Assembly (NCBI RefSeq): GCF_014673495.1
Contig: NZ_CP051006.1
Location: 8,059,001 to 8,123,000 of the forward strand
DNA: 64,000 bases
Reading direction: 5' to 3'
Source: Streptomyces griseofuscus
GTDB taxonomy: Bacteria > Actinomycetota > Actinomycetes > Streptomycetales > Streptomycetaceae
Shown here: piece by piece, positions 24,891 through 33,115 of the stretch
How the letters are laid out: each line of letters begins with the position of its first letter
How positions within the stretch are numbered: the first letter of the stretch is position 1
The notes under the pieces: model-generated
What the model saw: the letters and a program-made list of their open reading frames with translations, nothing else
Databases searched by the model: none
What the model was told of the DNA's origin: nothing
Made by a program: the position numbers and the translations under genes

Positions 24891-24895
24891 CTAGG
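24890..24895. repeat. IS481 target-site duplication, left copy
   Basis: CCTAGG here equals CCTAGG at 25963-25968. It also contains the CTAG that abuts the IS5-type right end. Confidence 0.85.
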
Positions 24896-25853
24896 TGTGC
24901 TGTTCGGACAGGTTGGTGACGCGGCTGGCGGGTGGTTGGCCGCTGATGCCGGTGTGGGGTCGGTGGTAGTTGTACCAGTCGAGCCAGTCGGGAAACGCGG
25001 CCTGTCGTTCGGCGTCTGAGGTGTAGGGCCGGTGGTAGGCCCATTCGTCGAGCAGGGTGCGGTGGAAGCGTTCGACCTTGCCGTTGGTCTGCGGGCGCCA
25101 GGGCCGGGTCCAGCGGGGGCTGATACCCAGGTCGCGGCAGGTGTCGCGCCAGGTGTTCTTGGTGTAGGCCCAGGCGTTGTCGGTCAGGACGCGTTCGACG
25201 GTCATGCCGCATTCGGCGAACCAGGCGACTGCTCGCCGCAGGAAGCCGGCGCAGGTGGCGGCGGTTTCGTCGGGCAGGTCTTCGGTGTAGGCGAGGCGGG
25301 TGTGGTCGTCCAGGGCGGTGTGCAGGTAGGCGTAGCCGGCTCCGTTGCGGCGGTCCTTGTTCGGGCTGCCGGCCGCCCGGCCGAGGACTTTGTGGCCGCC
25401 GCCGTCGGGGATGCGGCCGAGTTTCTTGACGTCGATGTGGACCAGTTCGCCGGGCCGGGAGCGTTCGTAGCGGCGGATGGGCTCGCCGGTGGCCCGGTCC
25501 GTGGCGGCCAGGGCGGGCAGGCCGTGCCGGGCCAGGATGCGGTGGGCGGTGGAAGCGGCGACACCGGCTCGGGCGGCCAGCCGCACCGGCCCGATCCGGT
25601 GCTGGCGCCGAAGCCGCACGACTTGCAGCTCGACCGCGGCAGGAGTCTGGCGCGGGCTGTTGTGCGGGCGGCTGGAGCGGTCGTGCATTGCGGCCTCGCC
25701 CAGTTGCCGGTAGCGGTTCGCCCAGCGGGCGGCGGTCGTATGGCTGACCTGGAAGCGTTCCGCGGCCTGCCGCAGCGGCCAGCCGTCGTCCACGACACAC
25801 CGGGCCAGACGCAGCCTGCCGGTCGGAGTCAGCGGGGCATTACGGTGGGACAC
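24891..25853 (-). CDS. IS481-family transposase, 320 aa
   Basis: A DDE-type transposase with an N-terminal helix-turn-helix (SHRNAPLTPTGRLRLARC, QVSHTTAARWANRY) and a retroviral-integrase-like core. The catalytic Asp residues lie in VHIDVKKLGRIPDGG and ERVLTDNAWAY, and the Glu is in GKVERFHRTLLDEW. GTG 25853, preceded by GGAGG at the right distance, is preferred over an ATG further upstream. The stop codon TAG is not part of the element: it is formed by the target duplication CCTAGG. The frame is complete, so the element may still be active. Confidence 0.93.
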   Translation of the reverse strand: MSHRNAPLTPTGRLRLARCVVDDGWPLRQAAERFQVSHTTAARWANRYRQLGEAAMHDRSSRPHNSPRQTPAAVELQVVRLRRQHRIGPVRLAARAGVAASTAHRILARHGLPALAATDRATGEPIRRYERSRPGELVHIDVKKLGRIPDGGGHKVLGRAAGSPNKDRRNGAGYAYLHTALDDHTRLAYTEDLPDETAATCAGFLRRAVAWFAECGMTVERVLTDNAWAYTKNTWRDTCRDLGISPRWTRPWRPQTNGKVERFHRTLLDEWAYHRPYTSDAERQAAFPDWLDWYNYHRPHTGISGQPPASRVTNLSEQHT

Positions 25854-25962
25854 GAGGGCCTCCTGGGCGTTGGTGCAGATGTCGCAATTCACACCGAACC
25901 CAGAAGGCCCTCACCTGTTCAAGCACCCAGCACGCGTGTCACCAACGTCCCGGGACAGCACA
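24896..25962 (-). mobile_element. IS481-family insertion sequence, 1067 bp
   Basis: The element has terminal inverted repeats beginning TGTGCTGT at both ends, with a second matching block GTTGGTGAC. It is flanked by an identical 6-base CCTAGG (24890-24895 and 25963-25968), as expected for IS481-type insertion at NCTAGN. It carries one intact transposase. The target lay at the right edge of the older IS5-type unit, so this is the younger insertion. Confidence 0.92.
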
Positions 25963-25968
25963 CCTAGG
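25963..25968. repeat. IS481 target-site duplication, right copy
   Basis: CCTAGG directly follows the inverted repeat at the right end of the IS481 element and matches the left copy at 24890-24895. Confidence 0.85.
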
Positions 25969-26011
25969 GCCGGGTACGGCACCGCCTTCCTGGCAGTGCC
26001 GCTTGCGGCCG

Positions 26012-27100
26012 TCAACCGGCGCGCGGCGTGAGGACCGTACGGTCGAACGGGCCGCTGTGCGCGGCCGCGTACGCGACGGCCTCGTTCACGGCGTCGAGCG
26101 GGAAGGTCCGGATCAGGTCGGGGGAGAGGTCGAGCGTCCCGGAGGCGATGAGCCGGATCAGACCGACGTTCGCCGTGCGCGGGCACGACCACCGGCCGCG
26201 CACGGTGACCGAGTTGCGCATGAGCCAGGGGTAGGGAAGGGCGAGGTCCGCGCCGCCGAGCATGCCGACGCCGCCCATGAGGACGACCCGGCCGAACTCG
26301 CGGACGGTCAGGGCCGCCGTCCGCGTCACCGAACTGGGCGCGGAAGGCGGGAGCAGGTCGAGCACCACGTCGATCGGGCCCTGGGCGGCCGCGGACATGG
26401 CCTCGCGGTCCGTCTCCTCGTCGCCGGTCAGCTCGACCGGCCGCACCCGCCGGCCGAACCGGTCCGCGAGGAGGTCGAGCGCGGCGCGATTGCGGCCCGG
26501 TGCGATCACGCGGCCCGCCCCCATGGCGAGCGCCATGGCGACCGCGGCGCTGCCGAGGTTGCCGGTGGACCCGCTGACGAGCACCGTCTCCCCGGCTTCG
26601 AGACCCGCCGCCAGCAGCCCTCCGTAGGGGATGGCGTAGACGACGAGGGAGGACCAGCGGGCCGGGTCGTCCAGCGCTTCGGGCGGCAGGGGGTGGACGT
26701 TCTCCGTGGGCACCCGCATGAATTCGGCGAACGCCCCGTCGGGCAGATGGCGGGCGAGCCGGGCGCCGCCCTCGCCCCGGGAACTCAGGCCCTGAAGCAT
26801 GATGTCGGGCGTCAGCGCGTCATCGCGGGAACGCACCGTCGGATCGCACCACACCAGGTCGCCGACGCGCAGCCGGGTGGCATCCGGGCCGACCCGCACG
26901 ACGCGTCCCACGCCACCGGGACCCGGTACCACCGGGGGTTCGAGCGGATAGTTGCGCCGGCCGCCGAGGACCTCCCCGGTGTACGGCAGGACACACGTGG
27001 CCAGGACCTCGACCACGACTTCGCCACCGTCGGGCCGGGGATCGGGCACCGATCGCACGCTCAGCGGGGCACCGAACCCGGTCAGAACTGCTGCTCGCAT
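26012..27100 (-). CDS. Zinc-type alcohol dehydrogenase-like oxidoreductase, 362 aa
   Basis: A medium-chain dehydrogenase. The N-terminal GroES-like domain has VVPGPGGVGRVVRVG and LRVGDLVWCDP, and the Rossmann domain has LVSGSTGNLGSAAVAMA, with SGSTG in place of the usual Gly-rich loop. The catalytic-zinc Cys/His set is not obvious, so it may be zinc-independent. AAGGAGG precedes the ATG at 27100. It is divergent from a LysR gene 91 bases away, the usual arrangement for a LysR-controlled oxidoreductase. The substrate is unknown. Confidence 0.88.
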   Translation of the reverse strand: MRAAVLTGFGAPLSVRSVPDPRPDGGEVVVEVLATCVLPYTGEVLGGRRNYPLEPPVVPGPGGVGRVVRVGPDATRLRVGDLVWCDPTVRSRDDALTPDIMLQGLSSRGEGGARLARHLPDGAFAEFMRVPTENVHPLPPEALDDPARWSSLVVYAIPYGGLLAAGLEAGETVLVSGSTGNLGSAAVAMALAMGAGRVIAPGRNRAALDLLADRFGRRVRPVELTGDEETDREAMSAAAQGPIDVVLDLLPPSAPSSVTRTAALTVREFGRVVLMGGVGMLGGADLALPYPWLMRNSVTVRGRWSCPRTANVGLIRLIASGTLDLSPDLIRTFPLDAVNEAVAYAAAHSGPFDRTVLTPRAG

Positions 27101-27191
27101 CTGCGGCCTCCTTGATCGCCTGATGCGAGGCTAGGGATACACAGGGCATGCGCCAAGCGACGATCTGGCACATCTGGTATGCGTAGTGCGC

Positions 27192-28085
27192 ATGGACTTC
27201 TCCAGCACGGCTCTACGGGTTCTGCGGCAGGTCGCCGACTCGGGGAGCTTCACCGCGGCCGCCGCCCAGCTCGGCTACACCCAGTCGGCGATCTCCCGCC
27301 AGGCGGCGGCCCTCGAACGGAGCGCCGGCGCCGTCCTGTTCGAGCGCCGCTTCGACGGGGTGCAGCTCACGCCCGCCGGACTGACCCTGCTGCGGCACGC
27401 CCGGACGATCCTGGACTCCGTCGCGGCGGCCGAGCAGGAGCTGACCGGTTCCGCCGCGCCGACGGCACCGGTGCGGCTGGGGATGTTCCCCAGCGCGGGC
27501 GCGGTGATCCTCCCCGGTGTGCTCACCCGGCTCGCGGCGACCGCCCCGCACCTCACCGTGACCACCCGCGAGGGCAGCACACCCGCCCTGCTCCGGGCCC
27601 TGCGCGCGGGCTCGATCGACCTCGCCGTACTGACGTCCCGCCCACCGCACCGGCCCTCCGACGGCGAGTCGCCCCGGCTGCACATCGACCCGGTCGAGGA
27701 CACCGAACTGCGGCTGGGAGCACCGACGACCGGCCTGTTCTCCGGCCGTACGGAGGTGCACATCGACGAACTCGTGGACGCTCCCTGGATCGCCGCGCCG
27801 TCCACGAGCACCGAACCCCTGCTCGGCGTCTGGCCCGGACTGCCCGGACGGCCGCGGATCGTGCACACCACACGGGACTGGCTGACGAAACTCCGGCTGG
27901 TCGCGGGCGGTTTCGGCGTGACCACGATCCCGTCCCGCATGTCCGCGGTGCTGCCGCCCGGCGTGAGCCTGCTGCGCGTGGACGGAGTGCCGGCCGAGAT
28001 CCGCCGGATCCTCATGGCCCGGCTCCCCGGCCGACCGGACCCGGGGATCACCGACGTCCTGCGCGTGATCACCTCGGCGGACTGA
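27192..28085 (+). CDS. LysR-family regulator, 297 aa
   Basis: The N-terminal helix-turn-helix reads STALRVLRQVADSGSFTAAAAQLGYTQSAISRQAAALE, the classical LysR pattern. A two-lobed periplasmic-binding-like effector domain follows (about residues 92-297). The ATG at 27192 (MDFSSTAL) is preferred to a GTG two codons upstream. It is divergent from the oxidoreductase at 26012-27100 and most likely activates it. The inducer is unknown. Confidence 0.92.
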   Translation: MDFSSTALRVLRQVADSGSFTAAAAQLGYTQSAISRQAAALERSAGAVLFERRFDGVQLTPAGLTLLRHARTILDSVAAAEQELTGSAAPTAPVRLGMFPSAGAVILPGVLTRLAATAPHLTVTTREGSTPALLRALRAGSIDLAVLTSRPPHRPSDGESPRLHIDPVEDTELRLGAPTTGLFSGRTEVHIDELVDAPWIAAPSTSTEPLLGVWPGLPGRPRIVHTTRDWLTKLRLVAGGFGVTTIPSRMSAVLPPGVSLLRVDGVPAEIRRILMARLPGRPDPGITDVLRVITSAD

Positions 28086-28103
28086 TCCAGGTAGGTGCCC
28101 AGG

Positions 28104-28141
28104 AGAGAACCCCGGTCGCGACAGCACCGGTTGGGGTCTCT
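28104..28141 (+). terminator. Candidate terminator after the LysR gene
   Basis: Left arm AGAGAACCCCGGT (28104-28116) pairs with ACCGGTTGGGGTCTCT (28126-28141), with a small bulge. It lies 20 bases after the LysR stop. The T-run is weak. Confidence 0.5.
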
Positions 28142-28168
28142 CGGAAACGGACGGATACGGGCGAGCCG

Positions 28169-28372
28169 TCACCCGGGGTCGTGACCGGCCCGCATCCCCG
28201 CCACCGCGCAGACGAGCAGGGCGGGGATGAGAGCGGTCAGCGGCGCGGTCCACGACCCGGTGGCGGCGTGCAGTGCGGCGGCGAGGACTGAGCCGGTGGC
28301 GGCGAGGAGGAATCCGCAGGTCTGGGCCTCGGTGGACAGGGAGGCCACCTGGTCGTGATCGCTGCCCAGGTG
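28169..28372 (-). pseudogene. MFS transporter C-terminal fragment (CynX/NimT type)
   Basis: A stretch of about 65 codons matches the last two helices of a CynX/NimT-type MFS transporter: QVASLSTEAQTCGFLLAATGSVLAAALHAATGSWTAPL, followed by a hydrophobic helix and a basic tail. Nothing upstream in frame belongs to such a protein, so over 80 percent of the gene is missing. It abuts, tail outwards, the fragment of a different MFS transporter on the other strand. Confidence 0.65.
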
Positions 28373-28448
28373 CGCAGAGCACCCCGGGCAGCGCCTGTCC
28401 CGCGTCGAGTCCGACGCCGAGCGCCACGACCCACACCCACCCATCGAG

Positions 28449-28904
28449 GTGGCGCTCGGCGCGCGCAGCAAACAGAACGGACTGCTGCTCTCCCAGGCCG
28501 CCTTCGTCGCCGGCTCCCTCGCGCCGGCGGCCGGCGGACGGCTCGGCGCGGCCGGGGCCGCCGTGCTGGTGGCGGCCCTGGGCACCGCCTTCGCCGGGCT
28601 CCAGCTGTTCGCGTTCTCGATGGTCCCGGACGCGGTGGCGGCCGCCGAGACCCGCGGTGCCGCCCGCGCGGGCGCCTACACCGGGGTGTGGACCGCCACC
28701 GAGGCCGCCGGGACCGCGCTCGGCCCCTATGTCTATGCCACGGTGCTCGCCCTCGGCGGCTTCGTGTCCACCACCGGGGGCCGCTCCGTGCGGCAGTCCC
28801 ACGCCGCGCACCTGGGACTGCTGCTGGGCATCACGGTGGTCCCGGCCGTGTTCATGGCGGTGGCGATGGCATGCCAACGACGATGCCGCCTCGACCGCCG
28901 CTGA
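28449..28904 (+). pseudogene. MFS_2/GPH-type sugar transporter C-terminal fragment
   Basis: This frame encodes about 150 residues of the C-terminal third of a GPH-type (MFS_2) transporter: GARSKQNGLLLSQAAF, FAFSMVPDAVAAAETRGAARAGAYTGVWTA and ALGPYVYATVLALGGFVS, with several hydrophobic helices. The N-terminal helices are absent and the upstream sequence is a different gene remnant. A GTG at 28446 might be used, but the product would be a non-functional fragment. Its 3' end overlaps the end of the radical SAM gene on the other strand by about 50 bases. Confidence 0.7.
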
Positions 28905-29763
28905 CCGCGTCCCGACCCGGATCCGGGGCGGGTATCCGCTCCAGCACCCCGCCCGCGAACACGTCGTACAGCGGCAGCGTCTCCAGATGGACATAGCCGA
29001 TGTGGCAGTCGCAGATGGCGAGCGGACAGGCCCGGGGCCGCAGCGCATCTCGATAGGAGCCGTCGTACAGGTTTCCCAGCTCCGCGCGGACGAAGTGGCA
29101 GCGGCGCACCGTGCCCTCCCCGTCCACCGAGATGACCGACTCCCCGGTACGGCAGGGCAGGCCCGCGCTGCGGTGCGGATGGCGGCTGTACGGGAAGAGC
29201 GGGTCCAGCGCGGTCCACTCATCGGCCTCGGCGTCGGTGTAGGTGTGCCCCTCGGCGGCGTTGACCCACAGATAGACCTGCTCGGGCAGCTCGGCGCGCA
29301 GCCGCCGGGCGTGCTCCAGGTGCTCGGGCAGGCCGACCACGCCGACACTGTGCCGGACCCCCCGGGCCGCCAGGTCATGGCACTTGGCGAGAAAGCGGTC
29401 GTACGGCGTCTGCCCCGGATGGTACGTGCACCACAGCGCGAGCGTGTCCAGGTCGGCGGCCGTGAGCCAGTCGGTGCGGCAGCTGAGGTTGGTCTGGATC
29501 GCCACCCTGCGGATGTGCGGCAACCGGCTCAGCTCCACGAGCGCCCGCCGGTACCAGGACCGCACCAGGCCCTCGCCCCACGGGGTGAACAGCAGCGAGA
29601 GCCGGTCACCCTCCTGCGCGGCCGCCCAGTCGGCGAAGCGCTCCAACGCGGCACGGTCGGCGGTCAGTTGGGCACGGCTGTCGCGCCGCTTGGCGAACGG
29701 GCAGTACGGGCAGTCGTAGTCGCACGACGCCAGCGGGCCCCGGTAGAGAATCGTCAGATCCAT
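28852..29763 (-). CDS. STM4011-family radical SAM protein, 303 aa
   Basis: A radical SAM enzyme with the cluster motif CDYDCPYC at residues 14-21, so a [4Fe-4S] cluster and S-adenosylmethionine are expected. The conserved start MDLTILYRGPLASCDYDCPYCPFAKR matches the family named after Salmonella STM4011. A C-terminal Cys-rich segment (RRCHFVRAELGN, CPLAICDCHIGY) could bind an auxiliary iron-sulfur cluster, as in SPASM/Twitch proteins. It is the last gene of the six-gene operon and starts ten bases after the STM4012-type stop. The reaction and substrate are unknown. The last 20 residues look unlike the family and overlap the MFS remnant. Confidence 0.88.
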   Translation of the reverse strand: MDLTILYRGPLASCDYDCPYCPFAKRRDSRAQLTADRAALERFADWAAAQEGDRLSLLFTPWGEGLVRSWYRRALVELSRLPHIRRVAIQTNLSCRTDWLTAADLDTLALWCTYHPGQTPYDRFLAKCHDLAARGVRHSVGVVGLPEHLEHARRLRAELPEQVYLWVNAAEGHTYTDAEADEWTALDPLFPYSRHPHRSAGLPCRTGESVISVDGEGTVRRCHFVRAELGNLYDGSYRDALRPRACPLAICDCHIGYVHLETLPLYDVFAGGVLERIPAPDPGRDAVSGGRGGIVVGMPSPPP

Positions 29764-29773
29764 GCGTGTGCCG

Positions 29774-31132
29774 TCACTTCAGCTCGTACGCGGCCATCCG
29801 CGCCCGCACGGCGGCGGAGAACAACTCGGGGCCCACCGCGTCCGAGTGCGCCAGCCCCTCGGGGCTCAGCCGCAGCAGCCCAGGGCCCGCCGAGTCGTCC
29901 AGCCAGCCCCGCCCGGCGAACCGGTCCAGTTCGGCCGCGAAGTCCTCGCCGGGCGCGCTGCCGAACCGGTCCCGGTACCCGGCCACCGGCATCCCCTCGG
30001 CCTGGAGCAGCGACTGGAGCAGATGACGGCGGCGCGCCTCGTCCCCGGTCATCTCCCAGCCGAAGTCCGCGTGCCGGAAGCCGTCGGCGGAGCGGGCGGT
30101 GTACGTGTCGATGATCCCGCGTATGCGGTGCATGTCCACCGCGTAGTCGAACGAGTAGTGCAGCCGGGAGGTGTACGACCGCGCGCCGCAGCCGAGACCG
30201 ACCATGCCGTCCGTCTGGCACGCGTAGTCGCCCGCGCCGGTGTCCGGGGCGTCCGCGCGGCGGAACATACGCATCGACACCTGCTCGTAGCCGTGCGCGA
30301 GCAGATGGTCCCGGCCGTGCCGGTACAGCCGCAGCCGCTGCTCGTCCCACTCGGCGTCGGCGGTCACCGCCCGCTCGCGCCGCCGGCCGAGACCGGTGAG
30401 CGGACGCACATAGAGGGGGTACAGATACAGCTCCTCCGGCCGCCAGCCGAGGGCCGCGTCCAGGGAACGGGTGAAGGACTCCTCGGTCTGGCCGTCGATG
30501 CCGTAGATCAGATCGATGTTCAGGACGGGGATCCGCACTTCGCGGACCCGGGCGAGGGCCGCCTCCACGTCCGCCCGCCGCTGTGGCCGTACCGCGGTGC
30601 GCGCCTCGGCGTCCACGAAGCTCTGCACACCCAGGCTGAGCCGGGTCGTGCCCCGCTCGGCCAGCACCGCCAGCCGGTCGGCGGTCGCGGTGGCGGGCGA
30701 GGCCTCCACCGACAGCGGGATCGCGGCCAGGTCCGCGCCCAGTCCGTGCTCGGCCAGATCGCACAGCCGCTCAAGCTCCGCCGCCTCCAGGAAGGTCGGA
30801 GTGCCGCCGCCGAAGGCCGCGTTCGCGAACCGCGCCCCCTCGCCCAGCGCCTCGCGCACGGCCGACGCCTGCCGCTCCAGCGCGTCCAGATAGGCACCGG
30901 TCAGGCCGTCCGGCGCGCCGATCCGGGTGAAGAGGTTGCAGAACCCGCAGCGCACCTCGCAGAACGGGATGTGGAAGTAGAGCGACAGGGCGCCCTTCGG
31001 CTCGTCCGCCCACAGCTCGCGCAACGACGCCTGCGCACGGGGCAGCGGGCGATAGGCGGTCTTGTGCGGATAGGCGTAGACGTACTGCTGGTACGGGCGG
31101 ACGGCGGTGGCCGTCGCGGTGGCGCTGGTCAT
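29774..31132 (-). CDS. STM4012-family radical SAM protein (HemN-like), 452 aa
   Basis: A second radical SAM enzyme. The cluster motif is FCEVRCGFCNLF, within the HemN-like context LYFHIPFCEVRCGFC, followed by AFGGGTPTFLEAAELERL and the SAM-contact segment LSLGVQSF, all shared with coproporphyrinogen dehydrogenase-like enzymes. The length and order match the STM4012 family. The start overlaps the STM4013-type stop by ATGA, which predicts coupled translation. Heme synthesis is unlikely because the partners are a hydrolase, an ATP-grasp-like protein and leucine-rich-repeat proteins. The true substrate is unknown. Confidence 0.9.
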   Translation of the reverse strand: MTSATATATAVRPYQQYVYAYPHKTAYRPLPRAQASLRELWADEPKGALSLYFHIPFCEVRCGFCNLFTRIGAPDGLTGAYLDALERQASAVREALGEGARFANAAFGGGTPTFLEAAELERLCDLAEHGLGADLAAIPLSVEASPATATADRLAVLAERGTTRLSLGVQSFVDAEARTAVRPQRRADVEAALARVREVRIPVLNIDLIYGIDGQTEESFTRSLDAALGWRPEELYLYPLYVRPLTGLGRRRERAVTADAEWDEQRLRLYRHGRDHLLAHGYEQVSMRMFRRADAPDTGAGDYACQTDGMVGLGCGARSYTSRLHYSFDYAVDMHRIRGIIDTYTARSADGFRHADFGWEMTGDEARRRHLLQSLLQAEGMPVAGYRDRFGSAPGEDFAAELDRFAGRGWLDDSAGPGLLRLSPEGLAHSDAVGPELFSAAVRARMAAYELK

Positions 31133-31953
31133 CGGGCCTCGTCGACGAAGAAGTGGGTATAGGGGACGGTCCAGACGACGTCATGGCCGATACGGTGGCC
31201 CGTGTAGCCGTCCTCGCCGTACGCGGTGCCGTGGTCGGAGCAGACGATCGCGAGGCACGGGCGGCGCGCGGAGGCGGCGGCCAGGAGCCGGCCCATGTGC
31301 CGGTCCACGTACTCCAGGGCCGCCGCGTGGGACTCCCGGGTGTCGCCCGCCTCCTTGGTGGCGCCGGGCAGATGGAACCAGTTGGGCTGGTGCAGCGCCG
31401 CCACGTTCACGAACAGGAACAGCGGTTGGTCCGCGGGGAGATCGGCGACGACCTTCTCGGCGCATGCCACCTGGGCCTCGAACGAGGTGGGGGAGGCCAC
31501 CCCGAACTCCGGCTCCCAGTGGCTCTCCTGGAACATCCCCGGCAGCACCGAGCCCAGCGGGCCCTGCTTGTTGAAGAAGCCCACCCCGCCGACGCACACC
31601 GTGCGGTAGCCCACGGCGGCGAGCCCCGAGACCAGGTCGGGGGTGTCGTAGACGAAGGTGCCCGTCGCGGTGCTCTCACTGCCCGCGAAACGGGCGGCGA
31701 ACAGCCGCGGATGCGGACCCGGCGCGGCCGGCGTCGGCAGGAAGCCCGCGAACATCGCCTGATGGGAGGCGTAGGTGAAACTGCCGGGCGCGTGCCTGCG
31801 CTCCCATGTGCCGCCCGGCAGATGCCGGGCCAGATTCGGGATGCGCCCTGCCGCCGCCAGCTCCTGCGCGACGTCGTAGCGCAGGGTGTCGAGCGTGACC
31901 AGCAGCAGATCGTGGCTGCCCACGATCTCGGTCATGTCAAGCGGAGATGTCAT
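31129..31953 (-). CDS. STM4013-family hydrolase, alkaline-phosphatase fold, 274 aa
   Basis: A sulfatase/phosphodiesterase-like metal hydrolase. The N-terminal LLLVTLDTLRYDVAQ carries the metal ligand Asp and a candidate nucleophile Thr. The C-terminal CSDHGTAYGEDGYTGHRIGHDV supplies the Asp-His and His metal ligands. This is the pattern of the alkaline phosphatase superfamily, at the short length of STM4013 (SEN3800) proteins. There is no signal peptide, so it works in the cytosol. It overlaps the STM4014-type gene by 17 bases and the STM4012-type gene by 4 bases. The substrate may be an activated or phosphorylated intermediate, but this is inference. Confidence 0.88.
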   Translation of the reverse strand: MTSPLDMTEIVGSHDLLLVTLDTLRYDVAQELAAAGRIPNLARHLPGGTWERRHAPGSFTYASHQAMFAGFLPTPAAPGPHPRLFAARFAGSESTATGTFVYDTPDLVSGLAAVGYRTVCVGGVGFFNKQGPLGSVLPGMFQESHWEPEFGVASPTSFEAQVACAEKVVADLPADQPLFLFVNVAALHQPNWFHLPGATKEAGDTRESHAAALEYVDRHMGRLLAAASARRPCLAIVCSDHGTAYGEDGYTGHRIGHDVVWTVPYTHFFVDEAR

Positions 31954-33115
31954 GGTGGTGCTCCTCGTGTTCCGGCCGCCGTCCGACCTGCTCCGTCGGC
32001 CGTAGGGCGGTCCGGGCCGCGGCGACCTGCGCGGCGTAGGTGTCCAGGTGTTCGGCGCCGCTGCCGGGCAGGCCGGTCAGCCGGGGGAGCAGATCCCCGA
32101 AGGCGTTCACCTCGCCGACGGTGAAGCGGCGCCATCCGGTGGCGGGGAGGATGTCCACGCCGACGCACAGCGTGCCGGGAAAGCATCCGGCCGCCCGCTC
32201 TGCCACTTCCAGGACCTCGGCGAAATCGCCGCCCGCGGCCCGGATCGCCGTGCGGACCGCGTCGAGATCGCCCCGGGCACCGCCGAGATGCAGGTTGGTC
32301 ATCGGGTGCCGGCTGGTCCGTACGACGGCATGCGTGGCGCGGCCCGCGACCACGACCACGCGCAGATCGGCCGCCCGGCCGCCGGACATGGCCTTCGGCA
32401 GCCACCGCTCCACATGGACGCCGTCCGGGACCAGCGCGTCGACCAGGGCGGCGACCTCCCGCTCCGAGGTGTAGTCGCGCACTCGCAGCGAGTTGTACAG
32501 CCGGCCGTCCTCGGTCCGCTCCACGGACGTCGTCGCCTTGACCCGCCCCGGTCCCGCAATGGAAAGCGCCAGCACGCCGGAGGCCGACGACCCATGGGCC
32601 GCCTTCACGAACGCCCGTGAGAAACGGGCCTCCTTGAGCTGCCGCCGCAGCCCGTCCCAGCCGTCGAACGGGCCGCTCAGCGCGGGCGGCAGAGGGACAC
32701 CGGCGGCGGCGAGCCGGGCATGGCAGCGTCGCTTGTCGAACATCACGGCGACCTCTTCGGGGTCCGCGCTCGGCACCGCACCCGCTCGGTGCGCCGCTCG
32801 CGTCAACTCCCGTACCGCGGAGGTGAAGCGGCGGTACCACAGCGCCGTGCCCTCGACCCGCGTCGGCTCGTCGACGTCCCGCAGGAGCAGGTCGACCTCG
32901 GCATTCTCACCGGGGGAGTCGATCCGCACCCACTCGCCTCGCGCGAAGTCATATTGCCCGCGCAGCACGTCCCGCCAGGCGAGCACGCGCGGGGCCGGAT
33001 GCCCCGCGGCGCGTACGGCGTCGGCGAACATGGTGGTCCGCCGGTTCTCGGGGTTGCCGACGACGGCGAACCGGAGGCCCGCGCCGGGGGCCCGGTTATT
33101 CGGAGACGGCGACAT
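31937..33115 (-). CDS. STM4014-family ATP-grasp-like protein, 392 aa
   Basis: The protein resembles an ATP-grasp ligase. It begins RFAVVGNPENRRTTMFADAV, has a lid segment AFVKAAHGSSASGVLAL, and near the C-terminus a metal-binding pattern VGEVNAFGDLLPRL. These support ATP-dependent ligation or phosphorylation of a carboxylate. ATG 33115 lies within the end of the preceding STM4015-type gene (20-base overlap). The start is fixed by the family-like MSPSPNNRAPGAGLRFAV. The overlaps on both sides predict translation coupled with its neighbours. The partner amine or carboxylate is not known. Confidence 0.85.
   Translation of the reverse strand: MSPSPNNRAPGAGLRFAVVGNPENRRTTMFADAVRAAGHPAPRVLAWRDVLRGQYDFARGEWVRIDSPGENAEVDLLLRDVDEPTRVEGTALWYRRFTSAVRELTRAAHRAGAVPSADPEEVAVMFDKRRCHARLAAAGVPLPPALSGPFDGWDGLRRQLKEARFSRAFVKAAHGSSASGVLALSIAGPGRVKATTSVERTEDGRLYNSLRVRDYTSEREVAALVDALVPDGVHVERWLPKAMSGGRAADLRVVVVAGRATHAVVRTSRHPMTNLHLGGARGDLDAVRTAIRAAGGDFAEVLEVAERAAGCFPGTLCVGVDILPATGWRRFTVGEVNAFGDLLPRLTGLPGSGAEHLDTYAAQVAAARTALRPTEQVGRRPEHEEHHHDISA

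Larger units (their letters stand above)
20145..24894. mobile_element. IS5-type unit carrying passenger genes, CTAG on both edges
   Basis: The left end (20149-20173) and the inverted right end (24863-24890) share 20 of 22 bases, with the common core GTGTTTTGAAAGA. Each abuts CTAG (20145-20148 and 24891-24894), the usual 4-base duplication of IS5-group elements. The transposase remnant lies next to the right end, but about 3.8 kb of unrelated genes separate it from the left end, and no second terminal repeat is found after the transposase stop at 23977. The structure is either a captured-passenger element or a product of two-element recombination. Confidence 0.7.
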
